Source: Micropterix aruncella
Taxonomy: Eukaryota > Arthropoda > Insecta > Lepidoptera > Micropterigidae
Length of the DNA stretch: 64,000 bases
Assembly: GCA_944548615.1 (NCBI GenBank)
Contig: OX155963.1
Coordinates: 14,696,565-14,760,564, forward strand
Reading direction: 5' to 3'
Shown: piece by piece, positions 40,345-51,814 of the stretch
How the letters are laid out: each line of letters starts with the position of its first letter
Numbering within the stretch: the first letter of the stretch is position 1
Notes under the pieces: generated by a model
Databases searched by the model: none
What the model was told of the DNA's origin: nothing
The model's input: the letters and a program-made list of their open reading frames with translations, nothing else
Position numbers and translations under genes: made by a program

Positions 40345-40830
40345 TTTTTCGAAATGTACTCAATCAAACCTTTTATTTGACACGAAACACGATATAATTA
40401 TGTTAATTTATTGACATTTGGAGATTAGGATATTTATACAACTATTTACTTGATATTTAGACAGTTTAGGAACCGTATGACACTCGGGATGACATAACGA
40501 TTCTAATAATATTCTTCTTCTTCTTCGTCGTTCCCTCATTACTGAGGATCGTGGCCACTAGACCACAGTTTGCCTACGAGGCTCCTCCACTTCGACCTGT
40601 CTTCTGCATGGCGGGTCGCAGATTGTACTGACCCTTTTGTAACTTCTTTGATGAGGTCGTTCCATCTGGCCGGAGATCTGCCTCTGCTTCTTCTTATATT
40701 ACTACTAATAATATTCATACTTCTAAATCGGTTTGAACGTTTAGAAGTTATGGTGGAATAAAGAAACGGAAAACATACATAGATGAACCCTGAACTTACG
40801 ACACTCCTTTTTTGTTGGGCAGTTTAACTC
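40345..40830 (-). repeat. Family E, copy 3, split by a retroposon
   Basis: Its reverse complement follows the order of copies 1 and 2: CTGCCCAACAAAAAAGGAGT, a TTCATCTATGTATG block, an ACTTCTAAACG block, GTCTAAATATCAAG and ATATCGTGTTTCGTGTCAAA. A 190-bp insertion with a 12-bp duplication (40503-40716) interrupts it. Confidence 0.7.
40515..40704 (-). mobile_element. Short retroposon insertion with 12-bp target duplication
   Basis: CTAATAATATTC is present on both sides (40503-40514 and 40705-40716). On the minus strand the insert ends in a GAAGAAGAAGAAGAA tail next to the duplication, the signature of target-primed insertion. The body (CCTCATTACTGAGGATCGTG on the plus strand) looks like the 3' end of a LINE. 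No long frame remains. Confidence 0.8.
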
Positions 40831-40834
40831 TCAT

Positions 40835-42305
40835 CATGCGATCGATGTTACGCCTAGGTTTGTAATTATGTAAATCGCGATACATTTATATATATTCTGT
40901 GCATTGATAAACAAAATAGTAAAAATATAGATGCTACTTATGAGCTGCTACAAATGAGCTACTTATTGCTCATTATATATAATAATTTTTAAATATTAAA
41001 TTATAGAAGATTTCTGGTTTTATAACAGTGGAGTTCTTGAAATCGTCGCTAGTATTTACAAACTTCTTTTTTCATTATTTATCCATATCCAGCGAAGTCT
41101 ATGCAAATACTCACATGTGCCGACGACGCAAAATCCAGCTATATTTCCATTACCCCAGAAAACTCCGACATCACGATTGTAAACTTATTTGAATTTGGAA
41201 TTCTGGGCCAAACTGAAGTTATTTAGGTTCAAATTGGTCGCTGTGAAAAACGACAAGTACGAAGCCGTTAGTTTGCAGTGAAAACATTCATTTTCACTTA
41301 ATTGATTCTTTTCTTTACGCGTAAGTTAAAAATCAAGGCGAGAAAACACATCGTCCAAATTGAAACAATTCCGGCAAAAAATGTACAGTTGCGATGGAAA
41401 TCCTCCCCCCGAAGACTACATAAGCGCGTGTTCATCCGGCAATCTAATTCCGCCTTATTGAAATAAAGTTGTATCGCGCGCCGCCATAAAAGCGCGCGAT
41501 TCGAGCGTAGAGCCGCTCCAGACGGAGCGAAGGGCCGCCGATTCAAAGGGCCGAATAAAAATAAAGGCCCTCCCATAAGGATAATGAAGTTCTCGTCCAT
41601 CCTTTGTTAGTTTATATTTATTGTGGAATATGTTAAATTCTATTCGTTGTTGAATGACCGACGAAATTAGAGAGGGAAGATTTCCGAGCAAATTGGCTTC
41701 TCCCTTTCTTTAGATATTTCGCGTGTTGAATATTTAGACTGTAGCGTAAGTATACCACAAATTCAAATAAGTGTACATACAGGATGACGTGATATCAATT
41801 CTAGTTTAAAACGTTTTATTTGCGTATATTCATGACTAATATAATCAAACAATCGATCAAATCGCGTCTTTCAAATTTTGCAGTATTGTATTGACGCAAA
41901 GTATTCTTCTTAATGACGTTGACATTATTACGTTGACTACTAACGTTGAAATATTTAAATATAAAAGAGAGCATTATTACCTAATAAAATCAATCTTCTG
42001 TCATACACTCAAATGAATAAGTCGCTCTTTCAATGTAAAATGTAATATCTAATAAACGTGATCAAATATAAACATATGTGCTCTCTCTACTCTCTCTCCA
42101 AAAACATCGAGATATCACGGACTCAAAGATAAAACTCTGGACGTGTTCACGGACCTTGTCATCAACTAGCACGACAGGGCATTTACATTGGTGACCCCGA
42201 TGACCCAGGGCTTTTAGAAGACCAAAACATAGTTATCAATAAGATTCCGCGCGTAGAGATAAATCGTATGTTTAGATTAATGATACTTACGCATATATTA
42301 CATCG
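40835..42305. other. Spacer with a GC-rich patch
   Basis: A GC-rich stretch at about 41455-41570 (CGCGCGCCGCCATAAAAGCG) has overlapping minus-strand open frames without motifs. No gene is supported. Confidence 0.4.
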
Positions 42306-42308
42306 GTA

Positions 42309-42718
42309 ATCAAATATCTCAAAAGATCACGAGTACAAAATAAATACCACGATCTCGCAAATGCCGTCATACGGAACGGCTTCACTGTTCACCTTCACGC
42401 GGTGGAAGTTGGCACTCGTGGCCTGCCAGCTAAATCTCTGTTTCACATTTTTAAAGATTTTGGTCTCTCCAGGAAAATAATCAACTCCTTCTTAAAAAAA
42501 ATATCTAAAACCGCGATTTCCGCATCTCAAATTCTATGGCTTCAAAGGGGTAGTGAATGGGTGGTAAGGTGGACGCTCACATGTGGGAAGACAGCTGTCC
42601 TAAACTTACCACAGCCGGTCGTTAGTCCGGAATCCACTGCTCACCCCCCAGAAGAGTAATAATACTATATGATGGGCACGACTTCGGTCGGTGAATTCCA
42701 TGGCAGCTCCGTTTGTAT
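42309..42718 (+). mobile_element. RLE LINE, short 5'-truncated copy
   Basis: It matches the 3' end of the element at 31447 in opposite orientation: the last part of the endonuclease domain, with VEVGTRGLPAKSLFHIF and ILWLQRGSEWV, then the same 3' UTR through GGCAGCTCCGTTTGTATTT. The original stop is changed so the open frame (42402-42659) extends 28 codons further. The copies differ at roughly one base in ten. No TA array flanks this copy. Confidence 0.85.
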
Positions 42719-42719
42719 T

Positions 42720-44335
42720 TTAATTTATAGCATTTAAGGCTCTGAGAAAGCGGAAAAAGTGAAATATAATCTTGCACGACTGTATAAATTTTTAAATGGC
42801 TGCTTATATTTATAAATTTTAATAAAATTACAATAAAAATAAAGTGGCATTTAATCATAAAAACAAAAAAAAAAAGAATAATAAAAAAAATATATTCCCA
42901 AATTGAAAGCCTCATTTTATTGAAACATTGTTTTCTTGATATGCGGTTGCAATAATGGCAAAATTTTATGGCGACAAAAGTGTTTGTCGCCTAAAACATG
43001 TTTTCTTAACCGATGTTTTTGAATGTAAGTAAGAATGTGAAATTAAAACATTTAAAAAAATTACGATATTTCATCTGAAATTTCGATATTTTGAAAATAC
43101 AAGCTTTAAGCTTAAACCTTAACAGCACCGGTTAAGCTTTCTTGGAAGTAGTAGCTTCCTGATCATTTCGGTGTGACTTAGCAGTATTAGTATTCAGTAT
43201 TCAATTTATGCATTCAGAATATACAATAAAAGCAGGAATAATTAAAGCTAATTCGCATATTAGAATTCGTCAGTTGCTAGTAAGATATTAATATTATTAG
43301 ATATAAAACTGTTAAAGCATAAATATTAAATCGACAATAGCGTTGACTAAAGTCGGCTTTACACGGCAGACAAAAAAAAAAAAAAAAAAGGAGCTGAATC
43401 CATGTACATGAGTATACATATAAAATAGATAATTATTATAAAAATATTAATAGTCATCTTAGGCATTTTATACAAAAATCACACAATAGAAAGTATCAAA
43501 ACAAAAATGGATAAAAAACAACGTATGTATATGGTCAGTTATGTTACGTTACACATTGTAATCTACATATTAAATATTAAATTCATAACATTATTATTAA
43601 ACAATAAGAACTAACATGAGGTACCTGAAAGTTACATATTTATGTTATTCCCATTTGAAAGAATTGGGATGCTCAAAAAAATCACCCAGCTTATAGAAAG
43701 CATGTGTGGATTGTAGCTTTTGTTTAATAAATCTTTTAAAAGGCCTTTGTTTCCATCTTTCTTGTGGAGAGTGGTAGCTGGTTAAAGAGCTTATAGCTCA
43801 AATATCCAAAGGACATTTGTGTCTGCGTAAGGCGTAGGGTACTTTAGGCAGCGTATGCTCTAAGAAGCCTATTTAAAATGGATCTTTTTCAAACGGTTTT
43901 GGGGGCGCAAAATTACGTAGAATACCGCAAATCTGAGATAAAAAATAGGCACAAAAAATAGGAAACCGGCACAATGAAAATTTATAATTAGAGTGGAAAG
44001 TCTTGTATTCACGCTCTCAAATAATTACCCCCCTCTACCCCTCCTACAGCCCACTCCTGTTTGAATAAGACGAAAATTACAGCGAAAGAGCGGCAAAGAG
44101 CAACGCAGTGTCGCTACGCCGACGGTTCTCTGTCATTCGAATAATTAATTGAACAGATGGATCGTCAGGACTCGTATGCCAGTCAGCAAAAGCGAGCGAC
44201 CAAAACCACAGTCCTCTTTTCGGACAAAAAGTGTCGTAATTATGCTTAATTTCTAGCTATATAGAATTAATCACTCGAAAAGGCATCATAACTGAGTAAA
44301 GACATTGATTATATAGGCGAATATAGCATATTAGA
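42720..44335. other. AT-rich spacer
   Basis: There is a poly-A run at about 43373-43389 and no gene. Confidence 0.45.
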
Positions 44336-44407
44336 TTTCTCAATGTTGAACTACGATTTGGCAACTACGATTTTACTACGAAACGCAACGTATAGATGGT
44401 ACTCATT

Positions 44408-45069
44408 GGGCTCGATTGCGTTTCTTCGTGAACTAAAGTCGGAAATTTGTACGTGTGAACGAGACAGGGCAATACGCTAAAGCGGAGTGTGAGATGACCG
44501 GTTGTCACTTTTTCTCATTAAAACTGCCCGCCAAGGTCTCTTTCTTCTTCTTTTTTTTACTTGATGGCTCAACCCAAAGAGGGTGTTTTCTGCCAAGTGT
44601 GCCGTTGAAATCGGAGGAAACTTATTTATGTTAGTGGACGTCACTGAAACAATTAAGACATCACTCCGTCGGAAACACAAAATAGAATAATAATTTAAGA
44701 TATAGTGAAATACATTATATACGTTTAACACAAAAACTCTATGGAGGTACATTCATTAATTATTATTAAAGGGACATACTGTTGAGTTTAATAAATTTAC
44801 AGATGATTTTGTAGACATTGGGGGAGTTAAGAGATAATAAAAAGTCTATACTAATAGGGGGCTTAATTTTGAGATTTAAGAGGTCCGAACCCGCCAAGGT
44901 CAAATCTTACACCGCACGAAATATGCTCTAATTTATTCGGACGAGTACAACTTCGGCAGGTAGCATTTATCGACGATAGTTCGTTTCATATTCCGCTCTA
45001 ACGTATTGCTCTGTCTCGTTCGCTTAGACTAATTTTAGTTTAAGTTCACAAAGAAACGCAATCGGGCCC
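44408..45069. mobile_element. Harbinger-like MITE, copy 2, with a retroposon inside
   Basis: The termini are GGGCTCGATTGCGTTTC and GAAACGCAATCGGGCCC, flanked by ATT on both sides (44405-44407, 45070-45072). Without the 351-bp insert and its 12-bp duplication it is about 299 bp, close to copy 1. Confidence 0.85.
44539..44889 (-). mobile_element. Retroposon insertion with 12-bp duplication
   Basis: CCCGCCAAGGTC occurs on both sides (44527-44538 and 44890-44901). The same spot in MITE copy 1 (about 28808) is uninterrupted. On the minus strand the insert ends with AAAAAAAAGAAGAAGAAAG, an A-rich tail. The body has no recognised protein and is either a SINE or the 3' end of a LINE. Confidence 0.85.
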
Positions 45070-45469
45070 ATTAGATACATAAAAATTGATTAAACTTCTC
45101 TTATTATATATAATATGGTGACTTTCGTGGTATAACAGTATGTTAGCTCTAAACATGCTTATTCGGTTAAAAAAATAACAAACGAATGTTTAAATCATAG
45201 CTCTTAATATTTTGGTATTATTTACATAACTACGTCAATTTTTGTTACGAAATACGTCATAATACAGGTGTCAATTCGGAATAATTACGCACCACAGAGT
45301 TTCGATAGATGGCAATCTATAACTCCATATTATTTCTGTGATATAATTATCCTAATCAAAGGTGCGATAGGTGCCACTAATAATTGAATGATATTATTGT
45401 TATCATTGGTTAAATTTATTTATTTTATTTAAGAATTAATTACTATAAAACATTGATTAGCTTACAAAA

Positions 45470-45660
45470 ATAACAGGAACCGAATGGCAAAACCTTAACC
45501 TTTCGCTTATTTGTTTCTGTCACCCAACTGGGACTAGCCCGTTCTAGGGTGGACAGGACTCCAATATTACAATTAAGTTTGCTTGATTGCTTGGTTGTTT
45601 ACAAATGTACAAGTTTTAGTAAAAAGCTAATGACACTAAAATTGCCCTAAAATGTGGTCT
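45470..45660 (+). repeat. Repeat family K, copy 1
   Basis: It matches the reverse complement of 54700-54870: AATAACAGGAACCGAAT, CAACTGGGACTAGCCCGTT, and TTGCCCTAAAATGTGGTCTT at the end. It is non-coding and of unknown class. A TAATAA-rich tail at about 45670-45720 follows it. Confidence 0.6.
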
Positions 45661-46030
45661 TCAGAATAAAATAAAAAAATAATAATAATAAAAAATAATA
45701 AAAGATAATATAATAAATAAAATGCAATTCCATTATTTAATCGGCAATAAATATAATATTAAATTTGATTAAATAATATAAATAAAGTTATATGTGAGAA
45801 AAGAAAGAAACAGTCATTAATATTTAATATATGTTAAGTAATATAGGATTTAACATAAAAATACCTCGTCTAAAAAGTATAATTCATTGTCAAAGGCAAA
45901 TAATTTTTGGTAGTTAGTTGAATGTTAAAATATACTTAACATATATGTTTAAAAATATGTTAATAATTTGTGCATCTGTGCATTATTGGGTTTTTATATT
46001 TAAATAGTCTTTTATAAAACATTATTCATT

Positions 46031-46310
46031 GGGCCCGGTTGCTTTTCCTTGTGAACTAAAACTGAAATTAGTTCAAGCGAAAGAGATAGAGCAATTCGTT
46101 AGAGAGAGATATGAAACGAACGATCGTCGATTTTCCGGCTTCATAACTACCTGCCGAACTTATAGTCGTCCGAATAAGTTTGAACACATTTCGCGCGGTC
46201 TTAGATTCAGATGCATTATCAGATGGTTTAATGCGAAAGTGACAACCGTTCATTTCACATTCCGCTCTAACGTATTGCCCTGTCTCGTTCACATGAACTA
46301 ATTTCCGATT
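46031..46310 (-). mobile_element. Harbinger-like MITE, copy 3, one end lost
   Basis: The left end is GGGCCCGGTTGC, preceded by ATT. The interior matches copy 1 in reverse orientation (ATGAAACGAACGATCGTCGA, TGACAACCGTTCAT-TCACA, CCGCTCTAACGTATTG). It stops about 30 bp short of the other inverted repeat. The open frames inside are not genes. Confidence 0.75.
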
Positions 46311-46617
46311 TTATATCACGAATAAACATATTTAACCGCCCTACCTTTGGGTATTTATTCAAAAGGTAGGTAAAAATCGTTGTTTTTTTTCATTAGATTT
46401 TCTAATAACAATACTTGTTTATAATATACCAGACAACTTGTTTACACAATGGACCTACTTATGATCCTTTTTTGTATTTATAATCATAGGAACAATTTGA
46501 CCTATTGCGTACGTTTTGTGGGTTTCGGTTTTTAAACATACTTATAAGCTTAAATTTATTGCAATTACTGTTTCATTATTCATTAGTTTTTTGTTGTATC
46601 TTGATTGTTTATGCGCG

Positions 46618-46735
46618 CGCATATGAATAAACTATCGCCTTTAATACAGTCTATCTTAGTATGGGCCAGGGCCTAGTTAGGCAGATTCTGCAATGAATAT
46701 GATTTTCGTGTACTTTTTAGAATTAATAAATTATT
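46618..46735 (+). repeat. Repeat family H, copy 2
   Basis: It shares GCATATGAATAAAC, CAGTCTATCTTAGTATGGGC and GCCTAGTTAGGCAGATTCTG with 28986-29105. Confidence 0.6.
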
Positions 46736-46754
46736 ATTATTATTACTGCTACTT

Positions 46755-47443
46755 CATTGTATCTATGGGGAGCTAAGGCCCTTGCTGAGTTGGCCACGAA
46801 GACCCATTCTGTTTAGGGTTGGTCACACTCACGGGTCAACACCCATCCGGCGGCCTCCACGCATGAAGTGCGAGCCCGGGTAGGACTCTGGCCTTAGCGT
46901 TAGTTTCCCATAGGAATCAACCTTCTGGCGCTCCTGGACAGTCTTCGCACCATGCCACATAAGCCAATCGATTGCGCACTCTGACTAACAGTCGGGGGAG
47001 TCTGGAAGCAGTACTGTTTCCTATAGAGCGGGGGCGGTTGCGGACCTTACGGCGACTGCTCTTGAAACGACCATCGGCTACCCGATCCTGGGTGAACAGC
47101 CGGGCAAAGGATGCCGTGGTCCGCGAGAGATTCAGTACACACCGTTTGACCGCTTCGTAAGGGACAGGACCGCGCAAGCGACCTCGAACTCGTAACCAAT
47201 CGAGAGACTGGAGTAATCTGGTCGCAATTGGAAGTAAGGGCGTGAGTGTAAGCCCGCTGGGAACACTCCTGGCTATCTCGCGGTTAATGCGTTGGCCTCT
47301 TACGGGCATGTGGCAGAGCTTGACGGTGGACTGTTTTTGTCCAAGTCTTCTGCGCTCACTTCAGGGAGGCAGAACGACTAATCGTTAAAGCTTCCTGAGG
47401 TGACGGGCTCGCCCGTTGTAGTTGACAACTCTACTTGTATCTA
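46755..47443 (-). repeat. Family A, copy 2, uninterrupted
   Basis: This is the most complete member, starting on the minus strand at 47443 with GAGTTGTCAACTACAACGGG. A 130-codon open frame (47309-46917) starts MPVRGQRINREIARSV and contains SRTTASFARLFTQDRVADG. The same frame is largely open in copy 1 and shares the stop context, but copies 1 and 3 carry an extra base downstream of the ATG. The sequence is GC-rich, so chance openness is possible. No known domain was recognised. Confidence 0.7.
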
Positions 47444-48009
47444 TGCTCAGTACAATATCCGTTTAGTCCATTTAATGGTATATTACAAAGTCAACCTCCG
47501 GTTCATTGTTCTAGTCCTTGCAGGGAATAGATTGAAAGGGACCACCTTTAGTGCCTCTATGTCTTGGAAGGCTTTTATATCTTCCATTATTGCTGAGTGA
47601 ATTCTGAGTTTACGGCAATTTCAGATCTAATAAAACGCGTGACGGTGCATATTCCTTCTTTTGTAGTCATTTCTCCCGTGTTATTGTCTATTTTTACGAT
47701 ATAATAAAATTTCCAAAGCGATGTTCGTCCTCACGCGAGGCGCAGGGCGAAAACGCCGACTCATCGAAGTGGCATCATTTATAAATATGGTATCATCATT
47801 ACGTGATAGTATGTATGATACGCAGTTATTGTTTGCAGCGTCGTATTATACGATAAGGTTGGCTAGGTATGCGTAAGAGATGTAAAGGAGAGGGGAATGT
47901 CTCGGGACCGTTGTGACACAGAAAAATCAGGACCCAATTTTAATTCAGGAAACGATTTTGTAAATGCATCAAGCTAATATAGCAAAAACACGTTGTCTAG
48001 GCATCCTAA

Positions 48010-48300
48010 TTAATTTCCCGGCCCACCAACCAACGAAGAGGGAAAGTATTGTGAACGCGCCATGAAGACGGAAATATCAATTTTGTTTCCCCCTGAGGCG
48101 ATTAAGATCTTTCCAGATAAAAGTTTGTCTGTGTATCTAACTGTGTGTCTCTCTGTGTGTCTGTGTATCTGTGTATCAGTTTGTGTGTCGGTGTGCCTAT
48201 GTACCTGTGTATATTCCTTCACGATAGCTCTGATTGATCTAAAATTTGGCATGCAGGCATCATTTGGTGATGGTAGGAGTTGAGAAGATTGGGGTTGAAA
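48010..48300 (-). repeat. Family C, copy 4
   Basis: Its reverse complement has TGCCTGCATGCCAAATTTTA, GATCAATCAGAGC, a tract of ACACAGATACACAGACACAC repeats and ATATTTCCGTCTTCATG, then GCGCGTTCACAATACTTTCC. The order is the same as at 5400-5620 and 6230-6410. Confidence 0.65.
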
Positions 48301-48595
48301 TCATTCTACCGGGGTTTTTATTAAGACAGTGTGATTCAAAAAGTTTGTGAAAGATTTGCTTACAAAATAGATTTCATTATATTTATTTCAATAGGTAGTA
48401 ACGTATCATTTTATTTTACGTATATTTGATATCATACCTTCTTATTTATCACTTGCCTTTATAACCTAGAAAAACTGACTTTCTGGGTAAAGGGGATCCG
48501 TTGACAAGTTATCAAGACAAGACATCATAGATATTTCGAGTGGTTTATAGCTAACTTCGTTTAACATTTTTATTAGAGTAATTTAGTGCTTATTA

Positions 48596-48846
48596 TTCGT
48601 AACCAATCGAGAGACCGGAGTAATCTGGTCGCAATTGAAAGTAAGGGCGTGAGTGTAAGCCCGCTGGGTAACACATCTAGTTATCTCGCGGTTAAGGCGT
48701 TGGCCTCTTACGGGCATGTGGCGGAGCTTGACGGTGGATTGTTTTGTCCAAGTCTTCTGCATTCACTTCACGGAAGAGAGAACGACTAATCGTTAAAACT
48801 TCCTGAGGGGTTCGTCGGTTCGTCCGTTGTAGTTGACAACTCTATA
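48596..48846 (-). repeat. Family A, copy 3, truncated
   Basis: It keeps the family A start (TAGAGTTGTCAACTACAACG on the minus strand) and runs to GATTGGTTACG, then stops. Copies sharing one end but of different length suggest replication-linked truncation. Confidence 0.7.
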
Positions 48847-49056
48847 TAGTCCTTATTAATATTATACATAGTATATTGGAAAGACAAGGTCGGAGATAGT
48901 TAAAGGATATCTTGTCCTTATGTATTAAACAATATTGTCATGCCCAGTTCTAGCACTTTGGTCTGTTATAGAGTCCTTTTTTTACCTTTTATAGAGAGTC
49001 AAGAACTTGCTTACTGCAGCTTTCCAGACAAACTTTGGTATTATGCCTTGTATATG

Positions 49057-49206
49057 CAGTGGAACCTTTCATAACGAGTAATTCGCAATAACGAGTAATT
49101 CGCACCACTCATAACCAGCATGGGAATAATTCTTTCGCTTAACGAGTGTTTCGCTTAATCAGTAAGAGTCTAGAACGAAATATGCTCGTTATGACAGGTT
49201 CCACTG
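49057..49206. mobile_element. pogo/Tigger-like MITE, 150 bp
   Basis: The ends are CAGTGGAACCTTTCATAACG and CGTTATGACAGGTTCCACTG, inverted copies with 2 differences. This end sequence is typical of pogo/Tigger MITEs. The right flank is TA and the left flank TG, consistent with a mutated TA duplication. Internally ATAACGAGTAATTCGCA is repeated. Confidence 0.75.
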
Positions 49207-49209
49207 TAA

Positions 49210-50560
49210 TTTTAAGGATTGGTTTTGGTATAGTGATACGCATCTCTCTTAAAATATAACCACGCTTATTCGTCCAGTAGGTTAATATTCCGATGTGCTC
49301 CTTCCATTCCTACCACTGGGTCCACTATGACACCGAGGAATATGTACACCTTTTCTATTCCTTGGTCAATGATTCGTTCTTTTATTAAAGAGGCTTTCTG
49401 TAAATTACCTAATTTTCCAGATAATTATTCGACGTTGAATCTGGTAACGCCGTTCAATAAGCGTTATCGTAAATATATTGTTTTTCGTTTTCATTACATT
49501 TATTTTAAAAACAACATTGCAGACTACATATTATAGTATACGGCCAGTAGAGATTTGCGATGGTATTTGATGTGTAGTTATTAGACACACTTAATAATAT
49601 TATAGATACATTACTGTAATAAACTAATGTAAGAAGAAAGTATATTCCGTATTTATACCAAATTATACTATATACAAAGTAGATGATAGAAAACGTCACT
49701 TAATGTTATGTTATAATCATCTATTTAATATTGTATTCTCGCTCTTTGGACCATAAACAACAGTTTGGCTACGGAGGAGTTTGGCTAGAATATGGATGTA
49801 AATTCAGTCAAAATCAGTCTACATACTTCATATCAACAAGCTAATTTAAGGTATAAGATAGCAATCCAGGAAAACGTAATCATAACTACTTACTCACTGG
49901 ATGATACCAAACGAAAAACGTTCCAATTTCTAATTGTTATAGTAATTCATTGAAAGAATAGAGATATCATCTATAAAGGACCTCTTAAGTTACAACAATA
50001 GTAGTACCAGTAGATATAATCAGTCTATGAAGCGTCTCTCGCAGACGACGACGACGTTGTCTTTGAAGTCTCTTTTGTCATTGAAAAGGGTGATTAATGA
50101 CAAGCAACGTTTTGTTCGGATGTCTGGGCGAAGCGGTTTCATTCATTTATATTTTAGTGCCATTAGGCTACTTGCTATACTCGTAAAAGAAATGGTTTTT
50201 AACTACGGAAATGACATCTTTTATAATCATTATTCTTCTTAAAGCCTTAATTATATACCTTTTCCCGAAATAATTAATTATATAGCGTATTATATTGCTC
50301 GAAAAGAGGAAAGCAATTCCTTAGGAGAGTAATATAATTGGTTTAATTGATAACACATTATAATATATAATGCACGACTAGAGAATTCATAAATGTCATA
50401 TATTTTTCTTGCTAACTTTCGGGTAACTACTTAATAAAATTATGGTCGGCAATTAGAAAGCTGGCACATTTTCGAAATTTAGCGGTAGCTGTAGGTATGT
50501 TAAATAAGCTTTGTTATTTTCGGCACTGATTACTATGCAAATTAGGCATGAATATAATTT
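49210..50560. other. AT-rich spacer
   Basis: Short open frames have no motifs and no element terminus is seen. Confidence 0.45.
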
Positions 50561-50566
50561 TTAAAT

Positions 50567-50675
50567 AATTTAGGTTATTTAACGCTATTTGGTAGTGATC
50601 AAAATAGCATTGTCACATTCCTTTATTTCGACAAATATTTATATTATTATACGAATGTTTAGACGACTAATGAAA
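50567..50675 (+). repeat. Spacer repeat L, copy 1
   Basis: TTAGGTTATTTAACGC, GGTAGTGATCAAAATAGCAT and CATTCCTTTATTTCGACAAA recur at 51238-51305, and its end (ATTATACGAATGTTTAGACG) recurs at about 51818, on the far side of a LINE insertion. Confidence 0.65.
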
Positions 50676-50702
50676 CAAAATAAACCGACTTCATTTATTT
50701 AT

Positions 50703-51165
50703 AAGCGCAGCAGCCATTTCATGGTGAAACTTCGGAAAGAACGGGCTATCATAATTCAATATGTATAGAAAATTTCGTATCTGTACTGTTGACCGTTGAG
50801 GAGTTACCTCGTTGGAAGCCAACCCTGGGCGCAGCAGCGCTGTCGCAGTGAAACTTAAACGGGCTATCACAATTGTTAGATTGTACAAAAAATCGTTTCT
50901 GTGATTTTGACCGTTGAGGAATCCCCTCGTCGGGAGACAACCCTGGGTGCAGCAGCCATGGCATGGTGATATTAAGATCGGGCTATCATAATTGAATGCG
51001 TATAAGAAATTATGTGTCTGTGCTGTTGATCGTGGAAGAGTATCCTCGTCGGGAGCTGATCCTGGGTGTAGAATCGGGCCATGATCATCATAAAAATGCA
51101 TAGTCATCGGAATTGAACCAACATGTGAAATTTCAACTTCATTTGATAAGAGGAAGTAGTTTTAA
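50703..51165 (+). repeat. Family F, copy 2 (three subunits)
   Basis: Subunits start at about 50703, 50828 and 50948, followed by GTAGAATCGGGCCATGATCA and TCATCGGAATTGAACCAACA. The 3' half is shorter than in copies 1 and 3. The minus-strand open frames here are not genes. Confidence 0.75.
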
Positions 51166-51309
51166 TTCAGCTTGCAAGATTTGACCTAAACAAACATACT
51201 GACAAACATTGCAAGCTAAATAAAAGCTTGTAATAATTTAGGTTATCGCCATTCGGTAGTGATCATGTTAGCATTGTCGCATTCCTTTATTTCGACAAAT
51301 ATTTACATT

Positions 51310-51812
51310 AATAAATGTAAATATTACATAACGTGGACGTTACTACAATCGGACCGGACAGTTCGAAGTCTTCCAAATGCGATGCTTGAGGCAGATTCTC
51401 GGTGTCTCACTCCGCGACCGAATTCGAAACGAGACCATTAGAGAAAGATGCGATCTAGTAACAACGATCGAAGAAGAAGTACAAAAACGTCGACTACGAT
51501 GGTTCGGCCATGTTTGCCGAATGAACGATAATCGCTTGCCACGTAAACTTCTTTGGCGAGACCGTCCGACAGAATGGAGAATTCAGCGATCGGCACCGAA
51601 GAAAACCTGGCTAAATAACATTAAAGACGACCTTAAAAATCAACGATTATCGGCTAAGGATGCTCGAGACGTGGCAAAAAATCGTCAAGAATGGAAGCGA
51701 ATCGTGAATGGAGTACGAGATCCAGCGGCACCGACAGTAGTGTATTGGCTGCGAGGGCGACCCCTTCCCCAATCGCCGGCTACGGAATAAATAATAATAA
51801 TAAAATAATAAT
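51310..51812 (+). pseudogene. LINE ORF2 C-terminal fragment with 3' tail
   Basis: The open frame 51377-51790 extends upstream to about 51345. It contains FQMRCLRQILGVSLRDR, RLRWFGHVCRMND and KKTWLNNIKDDLKNQRL. The RWFGHV-RM---R-P pattern is typical of the C-terminus of several LINE clades (CR1, RTE and relatives). The stop is followed by AATAATAATAATAA. The catalytic domain is missing, so the copy is 5'-truncated. A second, more decayed copy is at 5736-5905. It interrupts spacer repeat L. Confidence 0.8.
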
Positions 51813-51814
51813 AT

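Larger units (their letters stand above)
44340..45235 (+). repeat. Family J, copy 2, split by a Harbinger-like MITE
   Basis: The left part (ACGATTTGGCAACTACGATT, CTACGAAACGCAACGTATAG) and the right part (GTGGTATAACAGTATG, AACAAACGAATG-TTAAATCA, ATAGCTCTTA) match 62200-62415. The MITE at 44408-45069 interrupts the match. Confidence 0.7.
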
